Source of the DNA: Pseudobutyrivibrio sp. MD2005
GTDB taxonomy: Bacteria > Bacillota > Clostridia > Lachnospirales > Lachnospiraceae
Direction: 5' to 3'
Assembly: GCF_000621865.1 (NCBI RefSeq)
Contig: NZ_JHXE01000001.1
Span: 276,219 to 340,218, forward strand
Length of the DNA stretch: 64,000 nt
In this document: positions 45,901 to 54,849 of the stretch, piece by piece
How the letters are laid out: each line of letters opens with the position of its first letter
Numbering within the stretch: the first letter of the stretch is position 1
Program-made: the position numbers and the translations under genes
Notes under the pieces: generated by a model
Database searches by the model: none
What the model was told of the DNA's origin: nothing
Seen by the model: only the letters and a program-made list of their open reading frames with translations

Positions 45901-47517
45901 ATGTTTAAATGCTTAAAAAGTTATATTGCTCCTATTATTATTTCCCTATTACAATGGATTGCTACATTAGTATTTAATGTGGATAAAAAGTTTTTCACTT
46001 ATAATCAGGTAACACACTATTACATTATTGTTAAGTGTCTTTATGGAATATTACTAATAGTGTTCTGGTGTTATCTGTTTCATTTTATAAGAAAACTAAA
46101 AAGTAGAGATGCCGAACATAAGCGAGCATTAAAAGTTTTTCTTGTTTATGTAGCAATAATGTTAATATATGGCATCATATTGTGGCCAGGCACATGGAGC
46201 TGGGATGATTTGATGACACTTCATACTATTGATACCTATGAATCATTTTTTCCTTGGCAAGGTATAATTACTGGCGTATATCAAGATTTATTGTTGCAAG
46301 TACTTCCTTTTCCCGGTGGAATAATCATTTTACAAAATATTATTATTTCAATGTGTGTGTCTGCGATAGTATTAAGCATAGAGCGAATATTCAAAGTGGT
46401 AGTTTCTGGTAATTGGGTTATTGATACTATTGTAAAACTACTTCCATTCTTTATTTTGCCACCTGTTATTATGTATCAGTTTTCTGGCTATAGAATGGGT
46501 ATTTATGTATATCTGGAGTTGTTTGTGCTCGTTAAATTAATAGAAATTAATACAGAGCATTACAGATGGTCTTGGGGGAATATTATTTTATTAGCGGCTG
46601 TATGTGTAATAGTTGCAATTTGGCGAACAGAATCGCTGATTTATATACCATTTGTAATACTACTATTGCTAATATCAAGGCAACAACCTGCTGTTATACG
46701 TAAAAAGATTGTATGCATAGTATTGATTTGTTTAGGTTCATTTGGACTTAATTCTTGGCAGAAAACAGAGCTAGTTAATAGTAATTACGAGATAATTTCA
46801 CTGCTTTGCCCTTCAGCTGAGCTAGTTAGAGCAGCAGATATTAATGATGATGCAGAATTGTTAAATACGATTGATAAGGTTACTGATATAAAAGTAATAT
46901 TAACAAATCCTCAATACGATGGTGAGCGTTTATATTGGAGGACTAATTGTGTTAGGGATGGTTATTCAAAAGAAGAATATCGTAATTATATAAAAGCAAT
47001 AGTGAAGTTGTCACTAAAGTATCCAAAAGTTGTATCTGTTGAAAGATTAAACAAATTTATTATAGCTACGAATTTAAATGGGAGAACAGTTTATAACGAC
47101 GATTCGGCATATATATTCGATGAAGATTGTGATAATGAACAACAATTGGAGGCATATACAAAGAATTGGTTTGCTTACAGACCTATCTTATATAAAACTC
47201 GTACTATTGTCATAAATATACTCAGCAGTAAAACTATTGATGGAGAACGTATACAATCGGTATGTAGAGTTGTATGGAATGGTTTGATTCCAATATTAAT
47301 TATTATTTATACATGGATTAAGTTGTTTGTAAAAAAGAAGTGGTATTATTGGGTGCTATGCAGTTCCATGGTATTCAAGATTTTAATAGTATTTCTTACA
47401 GAACCAGCAGGATGGTTGATGTATTTCTTGTCAGCTTATCTAGTGGGTTATTTGATATTCATATATGGATTGATATGGCTCATAAGGACATATCAAACAG
47501 AAAAAACCGCCAACTAG
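45901..47517 (+). CDS. Multi-pass membrane protein, GT-C-like, related to the 13535 gene
   Basis: A 538-residue protein with about twelve helices. The first outer loop, WPGTWSWDDLMTLHTIDTYE, has a WDD motif in the place of the catalytic acid of GT-C enzymes, and is followed by WQGIITGVYQDLLLQVLPFP. The same order appears in the protein at 13535, so the two are distant paralogues. GAGGGGAGAG lies before the ATG. The last codons and the stop are part of the terminator hairpin at 47501-47528. Sugar transfer is inferred. Confidence 0.62.
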   Translation: MFKCLKSYIAPIIISLLQWIATLVFNVDKKFFTYNQVTHYYIIVKCLYGILLIVFWCYLFHFIRKLKSRDAEHKRALKVFLVYVAIMLIYGIILWPGTWSWDDLMTLHTIDTYESFFPWQGIITGVYQDLLLQVLPFPGGIIILQNIIISMCVSAIVLSIERIFKVVVSGNWVIDTIVKLLPFFILPPVIMYQFSGYRMGIYVYLELFVLVKLIEINTEHYRWSWGNIILLAAVCVIVAIWRTESLIYIPFVILLLLISRQQPAVIRKKIVCIVLICLGSFGLNSWQKTELVNSNYEIISLLCPSAELVRAADINDDAELLNTIDKVTDIKVILTNPQYDGERLYWRTNCVRDGYSKEEYRNYIKAIVKLSLKYPKVVSVERLNKFIIATNLNGRTVYNDDSAYIFDEDCDNEQQLEAYTKNWFAYRPILYKTRTIVINILSSKTIDGERIQSVCRVVWNGLIPILIIIYTWIKLFVKKKWYYWVLCSSMVFKILIVFLTEPAGWLMYFLSAYLVGYLIFIYGLIWLIRTYQTEKTAN

Positions 47518-47528
47518 GCGGTTTTTTT
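47501..47528 (+). terminator. Bidirectional intrinsic terminator between convergent genes
   Basis: AAAAAACCGCC (47501-47511) and GGCGGTTTTTT (47517-47527) pair perfectly around a five-base loop, with a T-run on each strand. The stop of the 45901 gene lies in it and the minus-strand gene stops three bases beyond. Confidence 0.92.
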
Positions 47529-47530
47529 AT

Positions 47531-48790
47531 TTACATATATGTTATTCCATAAGCTGTAAGTAAATAGAAATATAATAATCCCATGAGAGTATGAATTCCA
47601 AAAGCTAGCCATTCAACTAAAAGAACTAAGGTCTTTTTAGAACGAATGCCATCAGCCCAAAGTTTTAAAGTATCCTTTAAAACTATTATCACAGATGTCA
47701 TGAATACTAAAAACTGTCCGCATTGATATCCCCAGAAGAAATTACCATGGTTCTCGCGGAATCCTTTTTCGTAGAATACAGCAGCCATGAAAAAGCTCAT
47801 GAGAAGTACTAACCAGGATGCTTTGAAGATTTTATCTTCCTTTAGAGATTTCCAATTAAATATAAATACTACGATTGGAAAGAGCAATCCTAAAACTACA
47901 GCAAGTGGAATGTTGTTACAGCTGTGAGACCATACTCTGAATAATCCGATTCCAATGCCCTGTTCCTCTCCGGTAGAGGCAACGCCAGTAAAGTTAGATG
48001 AATACTGGTACAGCAAATCAACTATTGTAGGTATGTAAAAAAGTCCGAGTAAAAATGTCTGTCGGAAATTCTTCCATTTAGCAGCAAACAAACGATAAAT
48101 CATTATCAGGCCAAATGTGCCCATGTGAACAAGAGTGTAACTTGGCTTGGTCATTGTTGTAAGCAATAAAGAAATAGAAAATGCAAAGTATAGGCTGATC
48201 TGTTTTCCTGTATTTTTGGCACCCTTGGCGAAATCCTTTTCGTATTCAGCTAGAGTGATTACACCAAATATAAACGCAAGGATCATAAAAGGTCTTGCGG
48301 CTATGAATGTGTGATTGTGCCATGGATTAGGTGAACACACACCGCGCATTCTGTTAAGTATACCGAATTTCTCGAATACGGAGCCATAAATCATAGAAAC
48401 GAAAAAAAGGCATGTGGTGCTGATGGTTGAAAGTAACTTGGCACCAGAGTATTTATCGAGAACGACCTTTGTAATAATAATTGCCAGCGCATTAAGCAAT
48501 GTCACGGCAATCACCATTGCCCATTCAGGTGATGGGGCGAAATAGTTGATAAGCTTACCAAGTTTGAACATAACCGGATATGGGAAGTTGTACTTGGTGT
48601 TTGTACCTAACATTTCTTCAATGTATGGCTTTATATCAGAAGGCCATGGTGGCCCAGGTGCATATTGAGCCTGACGGTAGAATAAAACAAGGCTAGAAAC
48701 GCTTGCCAGGACTAGAAGCACAACGAAGACAAGATAATCAAAATACTTATAGTACTTTGAGTTTACAATCTTAGCTAGATTCGCTTTCAT
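47531..48790 (-). CDS. Multi-pass membrane protein, GT-C-like, on the minus strand
   Basis: A 419-residue protein with about nine to ten helices. The first outer loop reads QAQYAPGPPWPSDIKPYIEE followed by MLGTNTKYNFPYPVMFKLGK, where an Asp in a proline- and aromatic-rich loop recalls GT-C-like proteins. A later loop has GVCSPNPWHNHTFIAARPFM. I prefer the ATG at 48790 because a GGAGA lies upstream of it; the ATG at 48808 adds six residues but has no ribosome site. It has its own promoter and a shared terminator, so it is a single-gene unit facing against the two operons. Confidence 0.6.
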   Translation of the reverse strand: MKANLAKIVNSKYYKYFDYLVFVVLLVLASVSSLVLFYRQAQYAPGPPWPSDIKPYIEEMLGTNTKYNFPYPVMFKLGKLINYFAPSPEWAMVIAVTLLNALAIIITKVVLDKYSGAKLLSTISTTCLFFVSMIYGSVFEKFGILNRMRGVCSPNPWHNHTFIAARPFMILAFIFGVITLAEYEKDFAKGAKNTGKQISLYFAFSISLLLTTMTKPSYTLVHMGTFGLIMIYRLFAAKWKNFRQTFLLGLFYIPTIVDLLYQYSSNFTGVASTGEEQGIGIGLFRVWSHSCNNIPLAVVLGLLFPIVVFIFNWKSLKEDKIFKASWLVLLMSFFMAAVFYEKGFRENHGNFFWGYQCGQFLVFMTSVIIVLKDTLKLWADGIRSKKTLVLLVEWLAFGIHTLMGLLYFYLLTAYGITYM

Positions 48791-48827
48791 AAAACAAAAA
48801 ATCTCCATTCATATTAATTCTTTATGT

Positions 48828-48855
48828 ATTATCCCATTTTTACGTTAAATTGCAA
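48828..48855 (-). promoter_or_regulatory. Promoter of the minus-strand membrane protein gene
   Basis: Read on the minus strand, TTGCAA (48850-48855) and GATAAT (48828-48833) are 16 bases apart, with a TGG just before the -10 (extended -10 type). Confidence 0.55.
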
Positions 48856-48872
48856 ATCAATATGGCTAAAGA

Positions 48873-48901
48873 TTGTAAAAATAGTAAAGAAAATATATAA
48901 T
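48873..48901 (+). promoter_or_regulatory. Promoter of the 48939-62828 transcription unit
   Basis: TTGTAA (48873-48878) and a perfect TATAAT (48896-48901) are separated by 17 bases. The GGAGG of the next gene begins 28 bases after the -10 box. The genes that follow are closely packed to the window end without a clear terminator. Confidence 0.6.
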
Positions 48902-48938
48902 TAAACGGATTATAAAGCTACTTAGTATGGAGGATACC

Positions 48939-50069
48939 GTGCAAATATACGATAGAATAATAATTGGAGCTGGATTATACGGTTTATATGCGGCTCTTTT
49001 TTGTTGTAAAAAAGGTGAAAATGTCGTTGTGCTAGAGTGTGATTCAGCACCCTTTAAGCGTGCAACATACATAAACCAGGCACGTGTTCACCAGGGGTAT
49101 CATTATCCTCGTTCGATTTCTACAGCAATGAAGTCTGCAGGATATTTTGAGAGATTTAATAAAGACTACGCATTTTGCGTAAATAAAGAGTTTGATCAGA
49201 TTTATGCTACCTCTAGCCAGTATTCATGGACAGATGGCAAGCAGTTTAAGCAGTTTTGTGATGCAGCAGGCATCCCTTGTGAGGAATTAAATCCCGGTAC
49301 ATATTTTAAAAATAAGATGTGCGATGGGGTGTTCAGAACAAGAGAATACACTTATGATGCTATGATTCTTAGGGATTATTTACTGGAAGAATTATCAAAG
49401 TATCAAAACAGTGTTGAGATTAAATACGGAACAAAGATTTCTAAAATAGAAAAGACTACAGATTCATACATCATTATAGATGAGACTGGCACAGAATATT
49501 CATCTGGTTATGTGCTAAATGCAACCTATGCCGGCACCAATCAGATACTTGAAAAAGCAGGCTTCGAAAAGTTTGGAATAAAGTATGAGCTTTGCGAAAT
49601 CATTCTATGTGATGTGAATGATAAATTAAAAGATGTTGGATTCACGGTAATGGACGGACCATTCTTCTCCATAATGCCATTTGGAAAAACTGGCTTGCAT
49701 TCTCTTACATCAGTTACATTCACGCCACATACTACAAGCTACGATAGCGTGCCTACTTTTGCTTGCCAGCAAAATAGTGACGGATTCTGTTCCACAGAAC
49801 GTTTGGGCAATTGTAATGATTGTAAGGCTAAGCCTAAGACGGCATTCCCATACATGGCAAATCTAGCAAGAAAATATATGTTGGACGATTACCAGTTTGA
49901 GTATAAGCACTCATTGTTTTCTATGAAGCCGATTCTTATGAGCTCAGAAATCGATGATTCTCGCCCAACAGTGATTAGAAAATATTCAAGTAATCCTACT
50001 TTTGTAGGCGTGCTTTCAGGAAAAATTAATACAGTTTACGATTTAGACGAGGTATTAAATGATAGATAA
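48939..50069 (+). CDS. FAD-dependent oxidoreductase (DAO type) with a four-cysteine motif
   Basis: A 376-residue protein of the D-amino-acid-oxidase-like family. The FAD-binding motif IIIGAGLYGLYAA is at residues 7-19, followed by VVVLECD (the ribose-binding acid) and RVHQGYHYPRS. An unusual insert at residues 276-295 (GTG numbering) has four cysteines spaced C-x7-C-x7-C-x2-C, possibly for zinc or an iron-sulfur cluster. The start is taken as GTG at 48939, five bases after GGAGG; the ATG at 48927 overlaps that ribosome site. It probably oxidises a sugar or amino-sugar intermediate; the substrate is not known. Confidence 0.72.
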   Translation: MQIYDRIIIGAGLYGLYAALFCCKKGENVVVLECDSAPFKRATYINQARVHQGYHYPRSISTAMKSAGYFERFNKDYAFCVNKEFDQIYATSSQYSWTDGKQFKQFCDAAGIPCEELNPGTYFKNKMCDGVFRTREYTYDAMILRDYLLEELSKYQNSVEIKYGTKISKIEKTTDSYIIIDETGTEYSSGYVLNATYAGTNQILEKAGFEKFGIKYELCEIILCDVNDKLKDVGFTVMDGPFFSIMPFGKTGLHSLTSVTFTPHTTSYDSVPTFACQQNSDGFCSTERLGNCNDCKAKPKTAFPYMANLARKYMLDDYQFEYKHSLFSMKPILMSSEIDDSRPTVIRKYSSNPTFVGVLSGKINTVYDLDEVLNDR

Positions 50070-51000
50070 CAAGGAAAAGAATTTCGTATCTGCAATTGTA
50101 TATGTGCATAATGCGGAAAATCGATTGGAAAAGTTCTTAGGAGCGATTATTAGCCAGCTGGAGAACAATTTCGAGCATTCGGAAATCATTTGTGTAAATG
50201 ATCATTCCACAGATGGTAGCTTAGCAAAGATAAAGGATATAAGTAACAAGGTTACCAGCACTAGCATATCTGTAATCAACATGAGCCATTTTCATGGACT
50301 TGAGCTTGCAATGGATGCAGGTATGGATTTATCCATTGGTGATTTTGTATTCGAATTCGATAATACGATATTAGATTTCAAGCCAGAAATGATAATGGAA
50401 GTGTATAGAAATGCCCTGACAGGATTTGATATTGTCAGCGCATCTGCAGACAAGAGAGAACGCCTTACTTCTAGTTTGTTCTATTCTGTGTTTGATAGCT
50501 TTTCTGACAATGATTACGAGATGACTACAGAAAGCTTTAGGATTCTTAGCCGTAGGGTCATCAATCGTATCAGCTCTATGAACAAGACTATTCCTTACAG
50601 AAAAGCTGTATATGCCAACAGTGGTTTAAAGACAAACATAATCAAGTATTCAGTAGAAGCTCATGACAATGTGGTACGTGATAAAAAGGAATTAAAATAC
50701 AGAAAAGGGTTGGCGGTAGATACCCTTATTCTTTTTACGGAGCTTGGCTACAGCTTCGCAAAGGTTATGACAATCGTTATGATGCTTATGTCAGTACTTA
50801 TGATTGCTTACACAGTGTTTATTTATGTGGCGGCTCACCCTGTAGAGGGCTGGACAACAACTGTCTTATTCCTTTCATTTGCCTTCTTTGGATTGTTTGG
50901 AATACTAACGGTTATCATCAAATATCTGCAGTTGATTGTAAATCTTGTGTTCAAGCGCAAGCATTACAATTTCGAAAGTATAGAAAAGCTTACAAAATAA
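50059..51000 (+). CDS. GT2-like protein with degenerate active-site motif
   Basis: A 313-residue protein with the GtrB layout: SAIVYVHNAENRLEKFL, IICVNDHSTDGS and two C-terminal helices. However, the place of the DADLQD motif is FEFDNTILDF, leaving a single Asp, and the region after it is shorter. It may have lost transferase activity, use a different metal arrangement, or serve as a scaffold. It overlaps the FAD enzyme gene by 11 bases, so the two are coupled. An SDR gene follows ten bases on. Confidence 0.68.
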   Translation: MIDNKEKNFVSAIVYVHNAENRLEKFLGAIISQLENNFEHSEIICVNDHSTDGSLAKIKDISNKVTSTSISVINMSHFHGLELAMDAGMDLSIGDFVFEFDNTILDFKPEMIMEVYRNALTGFDIVSASADKRERLTSSLFYSVFDSFSDNDYEMTTESFRILSRRVINRISSMNKTIPYRKAVYANSGLKTNIIKYSVEAHDNVVRDKKELKYRKGLAVDTLILFTELGYSFAKVMTIVMMLMSVLMIAYTVFIYVAAHPVEGWTTTVLFLSFAFFGLFGILTVIIKYLQLIVNLVFKRKHYNFESIEKLTK

Positions 51001-51010
51001 GGGGATAAGA

Positions 51011-51937
51011 ATGGTTTCACTAGTAGGATACACAGGCTTTGTTGGCAGTAATATTTACGCCGCCGGCAAGGATAAGATAGATGCAGTTTACAATTCAAAA
51101 AATATCGAAAAAGCTTTCGGCACAAATCCGGATTTGTTGATTTATGCCGGTCTTCGTGCGGAAAAGTATTTAGCAAACAATGCTCCTGAAAAGGATATGG
51201 AGCTAATAGTTCAGGCGGAAGAAAACATCACTAAGATTAATCCAAAGAATTTAGTCTTAATCTCAACTATAGATGTTTTTAAAAATCCAATTGATGTTGA
51301 TGAAAACACTTCAATCGATACAGAAAATCTGCATGCATATGGATTAAATCGATATAAGTTGGAATTATGGGTTCGCGAACGTTATCCAGAAGCTGTAATC
51401 ATTCGCCTCCCAGGTTTGTTTGGGCAGAATATTAAAAAGAATTTTATTTACGATTACATCAACGTGATTCCATTTATGTTAAAAGAAGAGAAGTTCCAGG
51501 AATTGGTTGGAATAAATCCAGAGCTTAAGAACTATTACGTTGATCAGGGCAATGGATTTTATAAAGTCAATGTGTCTGAAGATGAAAAGCAGAAGCTAAA
51601 GGATATTTTTAATCAGCTTGGTTTTTCTGCTATCAATTTTACAGACAGCAGAGGCGTCTATCAGTTCTATAATCTTGCAAGATTATGGGATGATATTCAG
51701 GTGTGCTTAGCTAATAATATTAAGCTTTGGCACCCAGCAACTGAGCCTGTTTCAGCATCTGAGGTATACCGCTATCTTACAGGCAAGGACTTCAATAATG
51801 AGCTAAATGGTAGCGCGGCTAGATATGACTACAAAACGATTTATGATAAAGCATTTTCTGGGGAGAATGGATACATTCTTGGTAAGGAAATAGTACTAAA
51901 GGAAATAGAGGAGTTTGTAAGAAAAAATGAAAAATAA
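51011..51937 (+). CDS. NAD(P)-dependent extended SDR (RmlD/epimerase-like)
   Basis: A 308-residue extended SDR. The nucleotide-binding motif is GYTGFVGSN at residues 6-14. The substrate region has VLISTIDVFKNP and HAYGLNRYKLE, where the usual YxxxK reads YxxxR. A long insert (about residues 160-220) separates the core from the C-terminal part with VSASEVYRYLTG. It should reduce or epimerise a nucleotide sugar, but the Lys to Arg change and the insert mean the chemistry is uncertain. It is coupled to the gene before (10-base gap) and the next one overlaps its end. Confidence 0.7.
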   Translation: MVSLVGYTGFVGSNIYAAGKDKIDAVYNSKNIEKAFGTNPDLLIYAGLRAEKYLANNAPEKDMELIVQAEENITKINPKNLVLISTIDVFKNPIDVDENTSIDTENLHAYGLNRYKLELWVRERYPEAVIIRLPGLFGQNIKKNFIYDYINVIPFMLKEEKFQELVGINPELKNYYVDQGNGFYKVNVSEDEKQKLKDIFNQLGFSAINFTDSRGVYQFYNLARLWDDIQVCLANNIKLWHPATEPVSASEVYRYLTGKDFNNELNGSAARYDYKTIYDKAFSGENGYILGKEIVLKEIEEFVRKNEK

Positions 51938-54056
51938 AAGGATTTGGTATTCCGCTATAACAGTTTTAATCCTCTTGGGAGTTTTATTAATCGGGCCTTT
52001 AAATGTCTTTAGACACGGCCATTATGTGGAGGAATATTACGTAAGACATATAGCACCAGAAGATTGGCAGCAGCAAATACCAGTAGAAACTGGTGTGGGC
52101 TACGAGATGCAGTTTTCGCCAGTTAAGGACTTTATGAATGGTTTTTCAATTTTTTTGTGTAATCAGCCTGAAAAAGCAACTGGTACATTAACATTAAAAA
52201 TTCTTATTGAAGATAAGTTAATCGATGAAGTAAGTGTAAAGCTTAAAGATGTTGAAGCTGGCCAGTGGTACAAAGTAAGTACCAATAAATATCTTAAAAA
52301 GGGCGTGGCCTATACTCTCAGATTTGAAGCAGAAGGCTACAAAGAAGTGCCACTTTTGCAGAATGTATTAGAAGACTATCTTCCAGATGAGACATTGACA
52401 GGAAACACACTTTTAGCATATTCTTACGCGCAGCCTACATTTTCTATCGATGAGAGAGTATTAATAGTGATTTTACTTATCTCTCTTTGGTTGTTTGTAT
52501 CAAGCAAGATGCTTGATCTTAAAAAGAAAGACTATATGCGTTTGGTATCTATCTGCGGTTTTGCTACAGCTCTTTTAGCTTGGGTTTACACTCACAATTC
52601 GTTGGATACTAAAAATATTGAAAAGTATAATGAATTCCAAATGAATTCGGAAACTCTTGTTTCAAATATGATTGAGGCAGAGCATAACGGTGTATATTTC
52701 TCAGATGATAGTGAAAACGGTTATGGTCTAGGACGATATTATGATTTCATAGCTGAAAAAGATGACTATATCTACACATTCTTGACAGATGATACTTGGG
52801 TAAATGGATACTCCAGAAAAGCTGGCGATTTATTAGTAGATTCAAATCTTTATACAAAGTCTGTTATTTTACCTGGAAACACTATTGAGTTTTCAAACGG
52901 AGACAGATTTGAAATCGTAGGTATTAATGATGATGGAGATAACATTTTCATTTCATTAGGAGAATCCAATCCACTAATGGAATTGAAGTATGGCTCTCTT
53001 AACGATATTCGTATTTACGATGAGGATGGAAAAGAATTGCCAAGAGGCTATTTGGAAGTATATCTTAGCCAGTATGGTTTACAGGGAAAAATCTTCCGTC
53101 ATATAGCTAGACACGTGGATTACGAAGATGCATTGCCAGTACTTCATTTGATTTGTGGTTTGCTTACAGCATTGGTTCTTGTATTAGTCACATATGTTTT
53201 ATATCGCAAATACAATACCATCTTTGCTGGATGTTTTATCGTAACAGCATTCCTTGGGGCATACATTGTAGATTATGCAAGGAATCTATATTGGGTAGAA
53301 TTCACATGGTTCTTACCAATGTTGTTCGGTTTAATTTGCGCATGGAAGTTAAATAATAAGAAGAGTAGAATTCTTTGCTACATAGGTGCTTTCATTTCAA
53401 TTACAGTCAAGTGCTTATGTGGATATGAATATATAACCACTATTATGATGGCGATGATTGCATTCTTACTAGTAGATGCTGTTGTTGCATTTAGTAAGAA
53501 AGATAAGGATGTATTCAAGCTTTGCGTTAGAACAATAGTGATAATTGGTGTTGCAGCGCTCTTAGGTTTCTTTGTAGCAATATGCATTCATGCAAGTCTT
53601 AAGGGACAGGGTGATATTGTTAAGGGAATTGGCGTCATTATTAAAGATGATGTGCTAAGACGTACAAGTGCATTAGATTTGAATCAGTTCCCAGAAGTGT
53701 ACGAGTCATTAAATACTTCTTCTTGGGCTGTGCTTTGCAAGTATTTCAAACTGATGCCAACAGTTGATATACTCGTGGGAGTTCCTGGAAATCTATTCCC
53801 AGTGTATTGTGTTGCGCCTATTTGCATTATGTTTTATGACTACAAGAAGAATAAGCTAAACATAGAAGAATTATCATTATATGTTGTATTCTTCTTAACA
53901 ACAGTTTCCTGGTTCTTACTTGCTAAAGGTCATGCAGATGTCCATCCTGAACTTTGCTTTGGACTTTGGTATGTGGGATATGTTCAAGTGTGCCTTTATA
54001 TTATGGTCAAAAAAATTGCAGAAGTAGCTAAGGGCAGAACAGGAGCTGAAAAATAA
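51927..54056 (+). CDS. Large membrane protein with two extracytoplasmic domains
   Basis: A 709-residue protein. A first helix (residues 6-26) is followed by a beta-rich domain (about 45-150), then two helices, another outside domain of about 200 residues (up to about 390), and finally about nine helices. GDRFEIVGINDDGDNIFISL is in the second domain, and YARNLYWVEFTWFLPMLF opens a GT-C-like block. It resembles large polymer-modifying membrane proteins of capsule loci, but I do not recognise the family. It overlaps the SDR by 11 bases and the next gene by one base. Confidence 0.55.
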   Translation: MKNKRIWYSAITVLILLGVLLIGPLNVFRHGHYVEEYYVRHIAPEDWQQQIPVETGVGYEMQFSPVKDFMNGFSIFLCNQPEKATGTLTLKILIEDKLIDEVSVKLKDVEAGQWYKVSTNKYLKKGVAYTLRFEAEGYKEVPLLQNVLEDYLPDETLTGNTLLAYSYAQPTFSIDERVLIVILLISLWLFVSSKMLDLKKKDYMRLVSICGFATALLAWVYTHNSLDTKNIEKYNEFQMNSETLVSNMIEAEHNGVYFSDDSENGYGLGRYYDFIAEKDDYIYTFLTDDTWVNGYSRKAGDLLVDSNLYTKSVILPGNTIEFSNGDRFEIVGINDDGDNIFISLGESNPLMELKYGSLNDIRIYDEDGKELPRGYLEVYLSQYGLQGKIFRHIARHVDYEDALPVLHLICGLLTALVLVLVTYVLYRKYNTIFAGCFIVTAFLGAYIVDYARNLYWVEFTWFLPMLFGLICAWKLNNKKSRILCYIGAFISITVKCLCGYEYITTIMMAMIAFLLVDAVVAFSKKDKDVFKLCVRTIVIIGVAALLGFFVAICIHASLKGQGDIVKGIGVIIKDDVLRRTSALDLNQFPEVYESLNTSSWAVLCKYFKLMPTVDILVGVPGNLFPVYCVAPICIMFYDYKKNKLNIEELSLYVVFFLTTVSWFLLAKGHADVHPELCFGLWYVGYVQVCLYIMVKKIAEVAKGRTGAEK

Positions 54057-54847
54057 TGAAATTATCAATATCTAATATAGGCTGGACCAGTGAAAACGAT
54101 TTAGTCATGTATGAGAAAATGAATAGTATGGGTTTTGAGGGGCTAGAAATAGCCCCTACTCGTGTTTTTCCGGAGAATCCTTATGATAAGCTTGAAGAGG
54201 CGGAAAAGTGGGCCGAGGAAATAAAAGCAAAATATGGATTTGATGTACCATCAATGCAGTCAATCTGGTATGGAAGAACAGAAAAGCTATTCGGTACAAA
54301 AGAAGAGCGAGAAGCTCTGGTGGATTACACAAAAAAGGCTATAGATTTTGCAACAGCCACTAAATGTAAGAATCTAGTATTTGGTTGTCCTAGAAATAGA
54401 AACATGCCAGAAGATGCTGATTATCAAATCGCCACAGATTTCTTTAGAGAAATAGGCGATTATGCTGCCGAAAAAGGCACTGTAGTCGGAATGGAGGCTA
54501 ATCCTCCAATCTATAACACTAATTTCATTAATGATACCCAGTCGGCATTAAAACTTATTGAGGATGTTGCTTCAGATGGCTTTAAGCTCAATCTTGATAT
54601 GGGGATGATGATAGAAAACGGTGAAGATGTAGAAGTTCTTAAAGGACACGAGAATTGTATTAACCATGTGCATGTCAGTGAGCCTGGCCTTAAGCCTGTT
54701 GTAAAGCGTGAGCTTCACAATCAGCTGGCAGAGTTGCTGAAAGCATCTTCCTATAAAGGATATGTTTCTATCGAGGTCGGATGCCAGGAAGATATTAGTG
54801 AATTAGATAGAATGATGAAATATGTGAAAGAAGTATTTGGAGAATAG
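54056..54847 (+). CDS. Sugar phosphate isomerase/epimerase-like TIM-barrel protein
   Basis: A 263-residue protein of the AP endonuclease 2/xylose isomerase-like TIM-barrel family. Barrel strands and metal ligands show in GFEGLEIAPTRVFP, VPSMQSIWYG, CKNLVFGCPRNRN, TVVGMEANPP, FKLNLDMGMM, HVHVSEPGLKP and YVSIEVGCQ, with Glu, Asp, His and Glu in the expected places. It should isomerise or epimerise a keto or aldo sugar derivative. Start and stop overlap the flanking genes closely, so it is part of the operon. Substrate unknown. Confidence 0.78.
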   Translation: MKLSISNIGWTSENDLVMYEKMNSMGFEGLEIAPTRVFPENPYDKLEEAEKWAEEIKAKYGFDVPSMQSIWYGRTEKLFGTKEEREALVDYTKKAIDFATATKCKNLVFGCPRNRNMPEDADYQIATDFFREIGDYAAEKGTVVGMEANPPIYNTNFINDTQSALKLIEDVASDGFKLNLDMGMMIENGEDVEVLKGHENCINHVHVSEPGLKPVVKRELHNQLAELLKASSYKGYVSIEVGCQEDISELDRMMKYVKEVFGE

Positions 54848-54849
54848 AC

